Source of the DNA: Planctomicrobium sp051466335
GTDB taxonomy: Bacteria; Planctomycetota; Planctomycetia; Planctomycetales; Planctomycetaceae
Assembly (NCBI RefSeq): GCF_051466335.1
Contig: NZ_CP195793.1
Span: 1,116,001 to 1,180,000 of the forward strand
Length of the DNA: 64,000 nt
Direction: 5' to 3'
Position numbers and translations under genes: made by a program. The notes below the pieces were generated by a model. It was not told the origin of the DNA and ran no database searches. It was given only the letters and a program-made list of their open reading frames with translations. This document shows, piece after piece, positions 26,148 through 34,272 of the stretch; the stretch's first letter is position 1; the number at the start of each line of letters is the position of its first letter.

Positions 26148-27108
26148 ATTGCCGATCCTCGGACAAGCCGGTGCCAGCCAGTCTGCCTGCCAGAGCGGCG
26201 GACTCCAGACGTTGGAAACACAGAATCCGCAAGATCGCCGACGTTTGCCGAAATGGTTAAAACGTCCAATGCCAAGCAGTGAAATGATGTTCACGAGCGG
26301 CGTGATCGACGATTTGCGATTGGAGACGGTCTGCGAAAGTGCGAAGTGTCCGAATCGCACAGAATGCTGGTCGCAGAAGACAGCAACATTCATGATTCTC
26401 GGGAATGTCTGTACCCGTCCATGTGGCTTCTGTTCGGTTCCTCGTGGCAAGACCGAAGAAATTGAACTCGATGAACCAGATCGCGTCGCCGAAGCGGCTG
26501 AACGACTGGGGCTCAAGCACGTTGTGATTACCTGTGTGACTCGCGACGACCTTCCCGATGGGGGAGCAGAACACTTTTACCGGTGCGTTCTGGCTGTCCG
26601 CGAACGAACAGGTGCAGCAGTTGAAGTGTTGACGTCAGACTTTGGTGGAAACCGGGCTGCGATTAGTCGTGTGATCGAAGCACGTCCTGACGTATTCAAT
26701 CACAACATTGAAACTGTTCCCCGTCTTTACAGCACTGTTCGTCGCAATGCCGATTACCAGCGAACACTCAATCTGCTCAAGCAGGTGAAAGAGGAAGCTC
26801 CTGAGATTCCGACTAAGAGCGGGCTCATGCTGGGGCTTGGAGAGACCATCGAAGAAGTGATGGAGGTCGCCGCTGATCTGCGTGGAGTTGGTTGCGATAT
26901 GCTGACTGTTGGTCAGTACCTGCAGCCAAGCCCGCATCTGCTTCAAGTGGTGAAATATTGGACCCCAGAAGAATTTGAATGGATTGGCCAGGAGTGCCGC
27001 CTGCTGGGGTTCAGCATGGTGGCCAGTGGACCGTTTGTTCGCTCCAGCTACCACGCTGGGGAAATGGCGAACGAAGCCCATCAGACCATTCGAGAGAACG
27101 CTGAGTAA
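26140..27108 (+). CDS. lipA: Lipoyl synthase
   Basis: It inserts two sulfurs into protein-bound octanoyl groups. This radical SAM enzyme shows both cluster motifs: the auxiliary-cluster CESAKCPNRTEC and the radical SAM CTRPCGFC, followed by TSDFGGN, HNIETVPRLY, KSGLMLGLGET, YLQPSPHL and the C-terminal RSSYHAGE (RSSY motif). Length 322 residues is usual apart from a slightly extended N-terminus. Translation probably couples to lipB through their eight-base overlap. Lipoate is needed by pyruvate and 2-oxoglutarate dehydrogenases, which fits the TCA genes in the window (sucC, gltA). Confidence 0.95.
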   Translation: MRELPILGQAGASQSACQSGGLQTLETQNPQDRRRLPKWLKRPMPSSEMMFTSGVIDDLRLETVCESAKCPNRTECWSQKTATFMILGNVCTRPCGFCSVPRGKTEEIELDEPDRVAEAAERLGLKHVVITCVTRDDLPDGGAEHFYRCVLAVRERTGAAVEVLTSDFGGNRAAISRVIEARPDVFNHNIETVPRLYSTVRRNADYQRTLNLLKQVKEEAPEIPTKSGLMLGLGETIEEVMEVAADLRGVGCDMLTVGQYLQPSPHLLQVVKYWTPEEFEWIGQECRLLGFSMVASGPFVRSSYHAGEMANEAHQTIRENAE

Positions 27109-27183
27109 TCGCGTCGAGGACAGTAAAACGGGTGCGAAAAGCCCGCGTTTTCCCACGTGAAGCGGGAAAACAGTGAATTTTCT

Positions 27184-27231
27184 CGACCTCATGCAACTCC
27201 AGAAGATTGTGGGGCGGCATGAGGTCGTTTT
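27184..27231 (+). terminator. Terminator after lipBA
   Basis: An 11-bp perfect stem (27184-27194 with 27217-27227) and a 22-base loop are followed by TTTT. It lies 75 bases after the lipA stop. Confidence 0.75.
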
Positions 27232-27483
27232 ATTCGCTTGAAGTCTCAGGGGTGGGGTGGGTGGGCGCTCCATCTTGACTGGCGGATTTTGTTGTTCTAT
27301 ACCCCCGGAACTTCGAGAGTTTTCGCACGACTGGGGATTTGATCAGCCGTCGCGGTCTCGCTGGTCGTGTTTCTGATTCCGCAGACATCCGTTGCGTCCG
27401 CAAAGCCAGCTGCTGGCAGCCTGTTGTTTTTCGAACGCAACTGATGTTCTGCATCACTTTTGCTTTCGCTAAAGGCGTCTTTG

Positions 27484-28743
27484 ATGGCTGATTTGATTGC
27501 TCCACATGGTGGATTATCCCAACCTGTTTGCTGCACTGTTCCAGAAGCAGAGCGTGAGGCATTTCTCGCGGAAGCGGCTTCCCTCAAGCAGGTTCCACTT
27601 TCGTCAGCGGACGTCTCCAGCGTCTACCGCTTCGGGGACGGAACTCTCAGCCCGCTGACCGGCCCGATGGACGGAAAAACCTACGATCGCGTTCTTGAAG
27701 AGTCGGTGATCGAGAACAACGGCAAGCTGTACGCTTGGACGATTCCCATCGCGTTCCCTGTCACGTCCGCTCTCGCCAAGACACTCGCTGTCGGTGAGAA
27801 GGTCGCTCTGACGACTCCGGAAGGGGACATCATCGCGACTCTTGATCTCTCCGACGTCTTCGTCTGGAACAAGACCAAGTACCTCAGCAGCGTCTACGGC
27901 ACAGGCCGTCTGGATCATGCCGGGGCAGACATGGTTCTCAAGGGGCCAGATGCCGACAAGGCCTACCTGGTCGGTGGAACCATTCGCGCTCTCCCACAGC
28001 CAAAGAACTCCGCATTCGGCAAGTACGTCCTCACTCCACGTGAAGTGCGTGCTCTGATCGCAGAAACCGGCTGGGATGCGGTTGTGGCGTTCCAGACTCG
28101 GAACCCACTCCACCGTGCTCACGAGTACGCACTCGTTTACGCACTGGAAACCCTGCTCCGCGCCGGCAAGAACGCGGGAGCGGTGCTCAATCCGCTGATC
28201 GGCGAAACCAAAGGGGACGACGTTAACGCTGTCACCCGTATGGAAACCTACGAGAAGCTCATCAGCGAGCGCCAGATGGGCGACGGTGATAGCGATGTCG
28301 AACTGTGGACCGCTCGTGGCGAGCAGGTTCCAGACCGCGTGAAGCTGCTCGGGCTGGACATCAAGATGTTCTACGCCGGTCCCAAAGAAGCGATCATGCA
28401 CGGGATCTACCGCCAGAACATGGGCTACACCAACATCGTCATTGGTCGTAAGCACGCGGACGTTCCTTACGCCGACGGCAGCAACATCTGGGGCGATTTC
28501 GACGCTCAGGAACTGTTCCACAAGCTGGGCGGCGAATTGCTGATTCAGCCAGTGAACGTCGGCTTCGCAGCCTACTACGACTCCATGGGTCGCGTCGACC
28601 TGATGGAGCGTCACAAGGACGAGAAGCCAGTGTTCATTTCAGGCAAAGACGTCCGCAACACGCTGCAACGCGGTGAGATGGTTGACCCACGCATCATGCG
28701 TGAATCGACCAGCCGCATCCTGGCAGCAGCGATGAAGCAGTAG
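27484..28743 (+). CDS. sat: Sulfate adenylyltransferase (ATP sulfurylase, monomeric/Sat type)
   Basis: It makes adenosine 5'-phosphosulfate from sulfate and ATP. The 419-residue protein has the PUA-like N-terminal domain and the nucleotide-site motif FQTRNPLHRAHEYAL (QxRNPxHxxH), followed by NPLIGETKGDD, FYAGPKEAIMHG and IGRKHADVPYADGSNIWG, which corresponds to the GRDHAGVG loop. ATG 27484 is preferred over 27460 because the conserved part begins soon after. Codons end mostly in C, suggesting strong expression. A terminator follows, then the CysQ-like gene. No APS kinase or APS/PAPS reductase is present, so whether this serves assimilation only cannot be shown here. Confidence 0.93.
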   Translation: MADLIAPHGGLSQPVCCTVPEAEREAFLAEAASLKQVPLSSADVSSVYRFGDGTLSPLTGPMDGKTYDRVLEESVIENNGKLYAWTIPIAFPVTSALAKTLAVGEKVALTTPEGDIIATLDLSDVFVWNKTKYLSSVYGTGRLDHAGADMVLKGPDADKAYLVGGTIRALPQPKNSAFGKYVLTPREVRALIAETGWDAVVAFQTRNPLHRAHEYALVYALETLLRAGKNAGAVLNPLIGETKGDDVNAVTRMETYEKLISERQMGDGDSDVELWTARGEQVPDRVKLLGLDIKMFYAGPKEAIMHGIYRQNMGYTNIVIGRKHADVPYADGSNIWGDFDAQELFHKLGGELLIQPVNVGFAAYYDSMGRVDLMERHKDEKPVFISGKDVRNTLQRGEMVDPRIMRESTSRILAAAMKQ

Positions 28744-28810
28744 TCCAGAATCTGGCCATGAGCGGCGTGTGAAGCGAATCCGCTTCCCCGCCGCGAAGGC
28801 TTGTCACAAC

Positions 28811-28850
28811 GAGGGCGCCACACCTAAAGTGTGCCGCCCTCTTGGTTTTT
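28811..28850 (+). terminator. Terminator after sat
   Basis: Arms beginning GAGGGCG (28811) and ending CGCCCTC (28842) form a stem with one mismatch and a short loop, followed by TTGGTTTTT. It partly overlaps the leader of the next gene, so read-through to it is possible. Confidence 0.75.
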
Positions 28851-28868
28851 GTAGAAAATGAAGTTGTT

Positions 28869-29852
28869 ATGCTGAAGAATTACGAACAAGAACTCAACGT
28901 CGCAATTCATGCTGTGCTGACGGCCTCACGAATCTGCAGGGCAGTGCAGCGACGTATTACGGATGAATCACTTTCGAAAAAAGATGCTTCGCCCGTCACG
29001 ATCGCTGACTACGCGAGTCAGGCAGTCATCTGCAAGGAGATTCGAGAAGCATTCCCTGATGAGTTCATTGTCGGGGAAGAGGATGCTGCCGATCTGCGTC
29101 TAGAAGAGAACCGTACGTTCAAGGACCAGGCCTTGGCTGAAATCCAAGCTGTCGGCATTCCTTGCACCGACGGGGAGATGCTGAGCTGGATTGATTCCGG
29201 TAATCATGATGGCACATCGGAACGCTATTGGACTTTGGACCCAATTGACGGCACGAAGGGATTCCTGAGAAAAGAACAGTTCGCAATCTCTCTAGCCTTA
29301 CTTGTGAATCATCAGATTCACGTAGCGGCTTTGGCTTGTCCAAATCTGTCTGCTGCAGGCGGAACAGGAGTTCTGTTCTATGCAGTTCGAGGGGGCGGAG
29401 CCTGGATGGTTCCGATTGATGCCCCAGAGTCGCAGCCTGTTGCCGTGAAGGTTTCTCTGACTTCGGACTCAAAGCTTGCGAGAATGTGTGAATCGGTGGA
29501 ATCCGGTCACAGTGCCCATGATCAGTCTGCACTGATTTTGCAATCGCTGGCGATTACCGCAGAGCCTGTCCGCATGGATAGCCAGGCGAAATATGGGGCT
29601 GTCGCACGTGGAGAGGCTGACATCTACTTGAGGCTTCCGACGCGAGTCGGCTATGCGGAGAAGATTTGGGATCACGCTGGCGGCGTACTGGTGGTTGAAG
29701 AAGCCGGCGGACGCGTGACCGACATTGACGGCAAGCCACTTGATTTCGCGGTCGGATCGACTCTCAAAAATAATCGCGGTGTTGTCGTTACGAATGGAGG
29801 GTTGCACGAGGCTGTGCTGGCAGCCATTCGGAGCATCTCTTCGCAGTCTTAG
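28869..29852 (+). CDS. 3'(2'),5'-bisphosphate nucleotidase (inositol monophosphatase superfamily, CysQ/HAL2-like)
   Basis: The 327-residue protein belongs to the Mg-dependent, lithium-sensitive phosphatase superfamily: FIVGEEDA (metal-binding Glu), WTLDPIDGTKGF (DPIDGT core motif) and KIWDHAGGVLVVEEAGG (WDHAGG motif). The GTKGF after DPIDGT and the long insertion before it (residues about 85-125) are as in the HAL2/MET22-type PAP phosphatases rather than inositol monophosphatase. ATG 28869 is chosen over a start at 28842 that lies within the sat terminator. Its place directly after ATP sulfurylase supports removal of 3'-phosphoadenosine 5'-phosphate formed in sulfate use, or recycling of PAPS; this is inference. 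Confidence 0.85.
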   Translation: MLKNYEQELNVAIHAVLTASRICRAVQRRITDESLSKKDASPVTIADYASQAVICKEIREAFPDEFIVGEEDAADLRLEENRTFKDQALAEIQAVGIPCTDGEMLSWIDSGNHDGTSERYWTLDPIDGTKGFLRKEQFAISLALLVNHQIHVAALACPNLSAAGGTGVLFYAVRGGGAWMVPIDAPESQPVAVKVSLTSDSKLARMCESVESGHSAHDQSALILQSLAITAEPVRMDSQAKYGAVARGEADIYLRLPTRVGYAEKIWDHAGGVLVVEEAGGRVTDIDGKPLDFAVGSTLKNNRGVVVTNGGLHEAVLAAIRSISSQS

Positions 29853-29984
29853 TCTCTCACTCGAGGGACAATGTGAGCGAATGAAGATGGAAAGTGGATG
29901 AGTCACGTTTTTGATCGCCGCCGACACGCCACACTCTCGTGAGATCCTGTTGAGTCCCTGTCTCAGGGGTGTGTGGCGACGAAG

Positions 29985-30578
29985 TCAGTGGGCTGGAGAG
30001 TACTCTTTGAGAGCCAGCTCAGCGGTCTTTCCTTGAGTCGTGATGACCTGTTTGACTTTCCCGACTCCCGGTGCGAAGTAGTAGAGCAGTTCGATTGGTC
30101 CTTCGTTGGACTCGAATTTCGTTCCGTGCACAGTGACGGTAGCGTATTCGCCCGCGGGAACAACGACTTTCGCTCGCCCCAGTGTGAATTGCCCCGCGAT
30201 CTCAACTCCGTTGATCATCGAGGAGACATCCCATTTGCCCCCCAGTTGAGCGGGGAACTTGAGGATACAGAGGGCAGGGGTGACTGGTTCTCCCTGGATT
30301 GCGACGCGGTAAATTCCATTCGAGCGAGCAGTGAGATGCTCGTTCGCCAAGGCTTTTCCGTTGATGCGAGTTTCCAGCTTCGCGCAGCGTTCACCCGAAA
30401 TCATCTCGATTGCAGTGATAACTTCTTCAATCTGCGTTGAGCCGGATTGGTATGTCCATTTGGTACCGACTGCGAGTGGGAGCAAGTTGCTCTCCGGCGG
30501 CGCGGCGTAAACGAGTTGAATGGCTAGAAAGATTTGGAAAAGAAGCGTCGCTGCCGCTTTCATGAAGTGCCGTTGCAT
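29985..30578 (-). CDS. Secreted hypothetical protein
   Basis: Not recognised. The 197-residue product begins with a signal peptide (AAATLLFQIFLAIQLVYA); an ATG at 30563 could also serve as start. The mature part is a beta-rich domain: NLLPLAVGTKWTYQSG near the start, and FAPGVGKVKQVITTQGKTAE near the end. The combination GTKWTY ... PAGEY ... YYFAPGVGKVK is found in a group of single-domain extracytoplasmic proteins that look like lipocalin/DUF3108-like beta-barrels; this assignment is tentative. It is divergent from the small lipoprotein gene at 30934. Confidence 0.65.
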   Translation of the reverse strand: MQRHFMKAAATLLFQIFLAIQLVYAAPPESNLLPLAVGTKWTYQSGSTQIEEVITAIEMISGERCAKLETRINGKALANEHLTARSNGIYRVAIQGEPVTPALCILKFPAQLGGKWDVSSMINGVEIAGQFTLGRAKVVVPAGEYATVTVHGTKFESNEGPIELLYYFAPGVGKVKQVITTQGKTAELALKEYSPAH

Positions 30579-30933
30579 TTGCAACCTCCGTGTTGCCAAC
30601 AGAGCCGAATTGGCTCGGTTGAATGAGATAATATCTATTCGGAGTAGAAACGGACAAGTTGTGTTTACATTACATCATCGTAGAAATGCGTTGATGCGTC
30701 GGTTGGCGTGGATCGGAAGGGGAATCGGCAGATGTTGCCGGAGAGAAGGGGGTGCTGGTGAAAAGACACTTCCGAATTGGTTGAATTTTACGATTCTATT
30801 GAAGGTGCGGCGTGTGTAGGGTCGATAAACCAAAAGACTTCAATGTGTGATTGAACCACCCGAAAGTCAGCTGTCGTAAATTTAAAGTTCGGCGGCTTGG
30901 CCAAAAATCATTCTCAGAGATGCGAGCAAAGGT
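30579..30933. other. 355-base divergent intergenic region
   Basis: This gap lies between two divergently transcribed genes for exported proteins and probably holds both promoters. I see AT-rich stretches near 30620-30680 but no operator palindrome or convincing -35/-10 pair, and no small frame with a ribosome-binding site. Confidence 0.4.
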
Positions 30934-31176
30934 ATGAACGTCCAACGAACATTCGCGACACGGTTCGCCTTGGTTTTGGGCGGTTTCACAGCCTGTGGAA
31001 TCTTTGCCGGATGCCAGACAAACGTAGGCGGGCAGACGCTTCCTTCGGGATATTACCTCCGCGACGACGTGCAGTTCTTCCCGGCGGGACCAGAGTTTCT
31101 GCTCCCTGAAACAGTTCGGGCAGCCGAAGAATATCGGACAGCTCAGGCTGAAGCGGCTGCTGACTACGCTGAATAG
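30934..31176 (+). CDS. Small planctomycete-type lipoprotein
   Basis: The 80-residue protein has an N-terminal hydrophobic segment (FALVLGGFTACGIFAGC) whose FAGC fits a lipobox, with lipidated Cys27. The short mature part contains LPSGYYLRDDVQFFPAGPEF, then a helix rich in Glu and Ala. The GYYLRDDVQF-PAGPEF pattern is familiar to me from small planctomycete lipoproteins of unknown role. It is followed within 10 bases by a strong bidirectional terminator. Probably surface or periplasmic membrane anchored. Confidence 0.7.
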   Translation: MNVQRTFATRFALVLGGFTACGIFAGCQTNVGGQTLPSGYYLRDDVQFFPAGPEFLLPETVRAAEEYRTAQAEAAADYAE

Positions 31177-31186
31177 TGCAAATAAT

Positions 31187-31220
31187 AAATGCCCGCGGAA
31201 ACTCTTGTTCGCGGGCATTT
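31187..31220. terminator. Bidirectional terminator between convergent genes
   Basis: An 11-bp perfect stem (31187-31197 with 31210-31220) with A-rich 5' flank and T-rich 3' side (ATTTGTGTG) lies between the convergent lipoprotein gene (plus) and the proline-rich gene (minus), and could serve both. Confidence 0.75.
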
Positions 31221-31235
31221 GTGTGACTGCTGAGA

Positions 31236-31904
31236 TTAATAGATCGGCGACATGAGCCGAACCGGAGCCTCATATCTGATGAGGGGCCAATAGCTGTAGA
31301 GCTCGCTTTGCGAAATCGGATACGGCTGGGTGAATTGCGGAATTGGAGTTTGAATTCTCTCCGGCGTATCGTGACGATTGATGACAGTGTTTCTCATCGT
31401 CCCAAACAGCAATTCGACCGTGGTGTCATGCCTGTAGCTTGGATTCGCCAGATATTCTGCCCTTCGATAAGGGATCGACGCGTAAATCGCTTCGTAATTT
31501 GCAGCGATCACAGGTTTAGCCGGCTTTGCGAGTGGCCGAATCTGAATGGTCCACTCATCATTCTCCGAACCTTCTTCTTCGGGGGAAACTGCTGATTTCT
31601 CGTCACGTGATGGTTCTGGCGGGACGAGATCCAGAGAAGGCATTGGTGGAATCGCGATTCCACCAGTTGATGAGGCATTGAGCTCGGCGTCGTCTGAATT
31701 CGCTGCCTGTTCCTCTGGATCGAAGCTGGGAGCAGGCGGAATGTCGATTGGAGCGACATCGTCGACAATTTCGATGGATGGGTGCACTGCCGGGGTCGGT
31801 TCTTGGGAGAACGCCGGTGACGCGACCGCGCTGAGTGCGCAAGATGCTAGAAGCACGAATCCACGCGGAACACAGCTAGCAAAATCGAATTGAGTTCGAG
31901 ACAT
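31236..31904 (-). CDS. Secreted Pro/Glu-rich hypothetical protein
   Basis: The start is set at ATG 31904, followed by a signal peptide (VLLASCALSAVASPAFS). The 222-residue protein then has a long acidic, Pro-rich and probably disordered region (residues about 40-120), and a C-terminal part rich in Tyr, Pro and Arg (NYEAIYASIPYRRAEYLANP, SQSELYSYWPLIRYEAPVR). The Tyr/Arg-rich tail is typical of small planctomycete envelope proteins without known function. No enzyme motif. Confidence 0.6.
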   Translation of the reverse strand: MSRTQFDFASCVPRGFVLLASCALSAVASPAFSQEPTPAVHPSIEIVDDVAPIDIPPAPSFDPEEQAANSDDAELNASSTGGIAIPPMPSLDLVPPEPSRDEKSAVSPEEEGSENDEWTIQIRPLAKPAKPVIAANYEAIYASIPYRRAEYLANPSYRHDTTVELLFGTMRNTVINRHDTPERIQTPIPQFTQPYPISQSELYSYWPLIRYEAPVRLMSPIY

Positions 31905-32182
31905 TTCAGCGCTCGGATTGAAGTGATTTGAATTGCGCAATCCGCACAATCGTAATTTCTGGATGTTTCGAAAGTCAAAGAGAATTTTGTAAAATTGGGG
32001 GAGATGGGTTAAATTGGCTGCTCGTTAGTGAAATCTCCTATTGGTTGTATTTGGCTTACGAGCTAGGATTCCGTTCCCTTTCCATATTCAAAGTAGGTCA
32101 TCTGCTTCCTGCCAATATGCAATTGCCTGCCAACCATCGCGGCTGGCCACTGGCAATAAAACGTTTCCCAATCTTCTCAATC

Positions 32183-33028
32183 ATGGTTCAATCTGCCTTC
32201 CGAATCAGTCGAAGCGGATCACCGAAATTCGGTGTGCGTCTCTGCTGCGCGCTGCTGATTGGAGTGCTCGTCTGTGGATTCACGGGGTGCGGGACCACAA
32301 AGTCAAACATAGCGACTGAGCAATTGTTGGGGTCTGACGCTGTTGACGCAGCTGTCGCCAAAATGGACTTCACCCCGTTGAGCGGACAATTGGTCTTTTT
32401 TGACACGTCGTATATGGCTGACTACAAGGGGGTCGGGTTTGTGAACTCCCAGTATGTCATCAGCTCGCTGCGGCAACAGATGCTCGCTGCTGGAGTGTTG
32501 CTGCAGACTAAAATCGAAGACGCGGATCTGGTCATTGAAGGGCGAATCGGAACGCTGGGTGCCGACAGTCACGAACTGGTCTACGGAATTCCAGCGAGTA
32601 GTGCGTTAAATGCAGCCGCATCGACAGCATCTGTTCTGTCCGGGGCTCCCGCTGTTCCAGCACTCCCGGAAATGTCCTTGGGGCGTCGAAACTCTCAAGC
32701 AGGTGCAGCGAAGATCGGGATGTTCGCTTATGAGCGGACATCTCGTGAGGCGGTCTGGCAGTCAGGAATCTCGCTGGCGCGATCAACTGCTCGCGACTTC
32801 TGGTTCTTGGGAATTGGTCCATTTCAGGGAGGAACCATTTACAACGGTAAGACCCGGTTTGTCGGGGAGGACAAAGATGCGCCGATTGCAGGCGCTCGTG
32901 AAGGGTACGCGGGCGAGATTATCTCGTATCGTGACGAAGCAATTTTGAAGATTCCGGATCGGAATATTAAGCAGGCCGCCGGCGAGGCTGACGGCGATAA
33001 GAATCAGGTCAAGCAGGCGGGCGGCTAG
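32183..33028 (+). CDS. Lipoprotein, DUF6655-like
   Basis: The frame is open from 31928, but a lipoprotein signal peptide starts at ATG 32183: LLIGVLVCGFTGCGTTKS, with lipobox FTGC and lipidated Cys36. The 281-residue protein resembles the DUF6655 family of planctomycete lipoproteins by ATEQLLGSDAVDAAVAKMDF, VFFDTSYM, GFVNSQYVISSLRQQMLAAG and the C-terminal FWFLGIGPFQGGTIYNGKT. The pattern (a conserved two-strand/helix core with a Gly-rich loop) suggests an outer-envelope lipoprotein of the LPS-assembly or porin-associated type, but no function is known. Confidence 0.65.
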   Translation: MVQSAFRISRSGSPKFGVRLCCALLIGVLVCGFTGCGTTKSNIATEQLLGSDAVDAAVAKMDFTPLSGQLVFFDTSYMADYKGVGFVNSQYVISSLRQQMLAAGVLLQTKIEDADLVIEGRIGTLGADSHELVYGIPASSALNAAASTASVLSGAPAVPALPEMSLGRRNSQAGAAKIGMFAYERTSREAVWQSGISLARSTARDFWFLGIGPFQGGTIYNGKTRFVGEDKDAPIAGAREGYAGEIISYRDEAILKIPDRNIKQAAGEADGDKNQVKQAGG

Positions 33029-34272
33029 CGATTGACATTGGAGATTTTGGTGACGAATACGATCAATATGAGGAATGTTTAGATGATCGTGTTCACCCAG
33101 TGTCGAATCGGAAACCTCTATTGACTTTCTTATGTTGAATCATCGATAGTAGATCTCAATGACGATTGACAATGATCAATCGGAAGCTAACATTCGATTG
33201 AACGTTGCTTCATTGGCGTCCATTGTTGTCAAATTCGGACTCATTTGATTTTGCACTGTTCGGGCGTCTTCATGGTGAGCGGCACTTGCTGTGTTTGCTT
33301 CGAAGCCAATTGATCTTTCTGCCACGATGCGAGAGCACGGGTGTGCTTGGCATTTCGAAATTTCTGAAGTGGAGTTGATTCTGCGTTCGCAGTTCCTTTC
33401 CGGCGAAATTTCAGGGCGAAAAAGCTTGATTGTTTCGTAGTAGAGAGACTTTTTTGTTTGAATTGATTGCTACCTTGTACGCGTTCTCCGGAGAGATGGT
33501 CTCCAGGAAATCAGACGTGAAATGAGTGTAGGCAGAATCATAGAGTGTGCTGTTCATTTTTGGTGAATAGCAATTATTGGCAGTGCGTTTGCTGATCTGG
33601 AAATCAGTGACTACCAATGTTCTGGTGCCTGGTTGTGGTGAGCGGGGTGTTTCGCCTGCGACATCTAAACGGGGAGTTACCCTCGGCAATTCTGGTCCAG
33701 TCAATCTGGTTCATTGCGATATCAGCAGGGCATTCAATTTTTGTGTTTTGATCGAGGTTGGTTCTCGCTCAATTTCCGCTTTCACTGTTCCTTGAAAACG
33801 AATCTGTTCGTTTAGTCAAAAAACTGAAAATCATTGACGCAGATCAGTGTGATCGCAGAAGTCCAAACATCACGAAGATGCGGCCTTCTACTTCTTCAGC
33901 GAGTGCATGGTGGCAGGCAGTTTGATTTTCACGTCTTCGATAACGTCATATTCAGTCACACAGTGCATGGATCTCGCACAGAGATTGGTTGACATCTTGA
34001 TCAACGTCGGAAATTCAGTTTGTCTTACGGGAAGCGGGTCAGTCCCGTTATTAGGCGGTTTCAGTTCTGAAGGGGCTTGCCTCTTCACCAAGGGTACTCG
34101 TGATTGAGTGAATCAGAACCACTTTGTTGCTTTCTGCGTCTCGCTGAGGCAACCCTTCATCTGGCTTCTGTTCATTACGTTTTCTGCCTGCGATCTTCTC
34201 ATCGGCGGGTCATGAAGAACGTTCCTGTGACGAGTCTTTCTGTTTAACTTCATGTGATAAGTCAGGTTTTGT
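33029..34272. other. 1.24-kb region without a credible gene, upstream of rho
   Basis: The longest open frames here are under 100 codons, overlap on opposite strands and have no ribosome-binding site or recognisable protein pattern. The sequence is AT-richer than the neighbouring genes. One minus-strand frame ends at 33888 and reads MHCVTEYDVIEDVKIKLPAT in its last part; it looks a little more protein-like than the rest but I do not call it. Possible contents are a long rho 5' leader, a small RNA or decayed coding sequence. Confidence 0.5.

Noticed and set aside
27604..28614. Long minus-strand open frame (336 codons) opposite sat
   Set aside because: It lies entirely within the sat gene, has no recognisable protein motif, and is explained by the strongly biased codons of sat keeping the antisense frame open.
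33411..34107. Several frames of 66-97 codons on both strands before rho
   Set aside because: They overlap each other on opposite strands, lack ribosome-binding sites and have no recognisable features.
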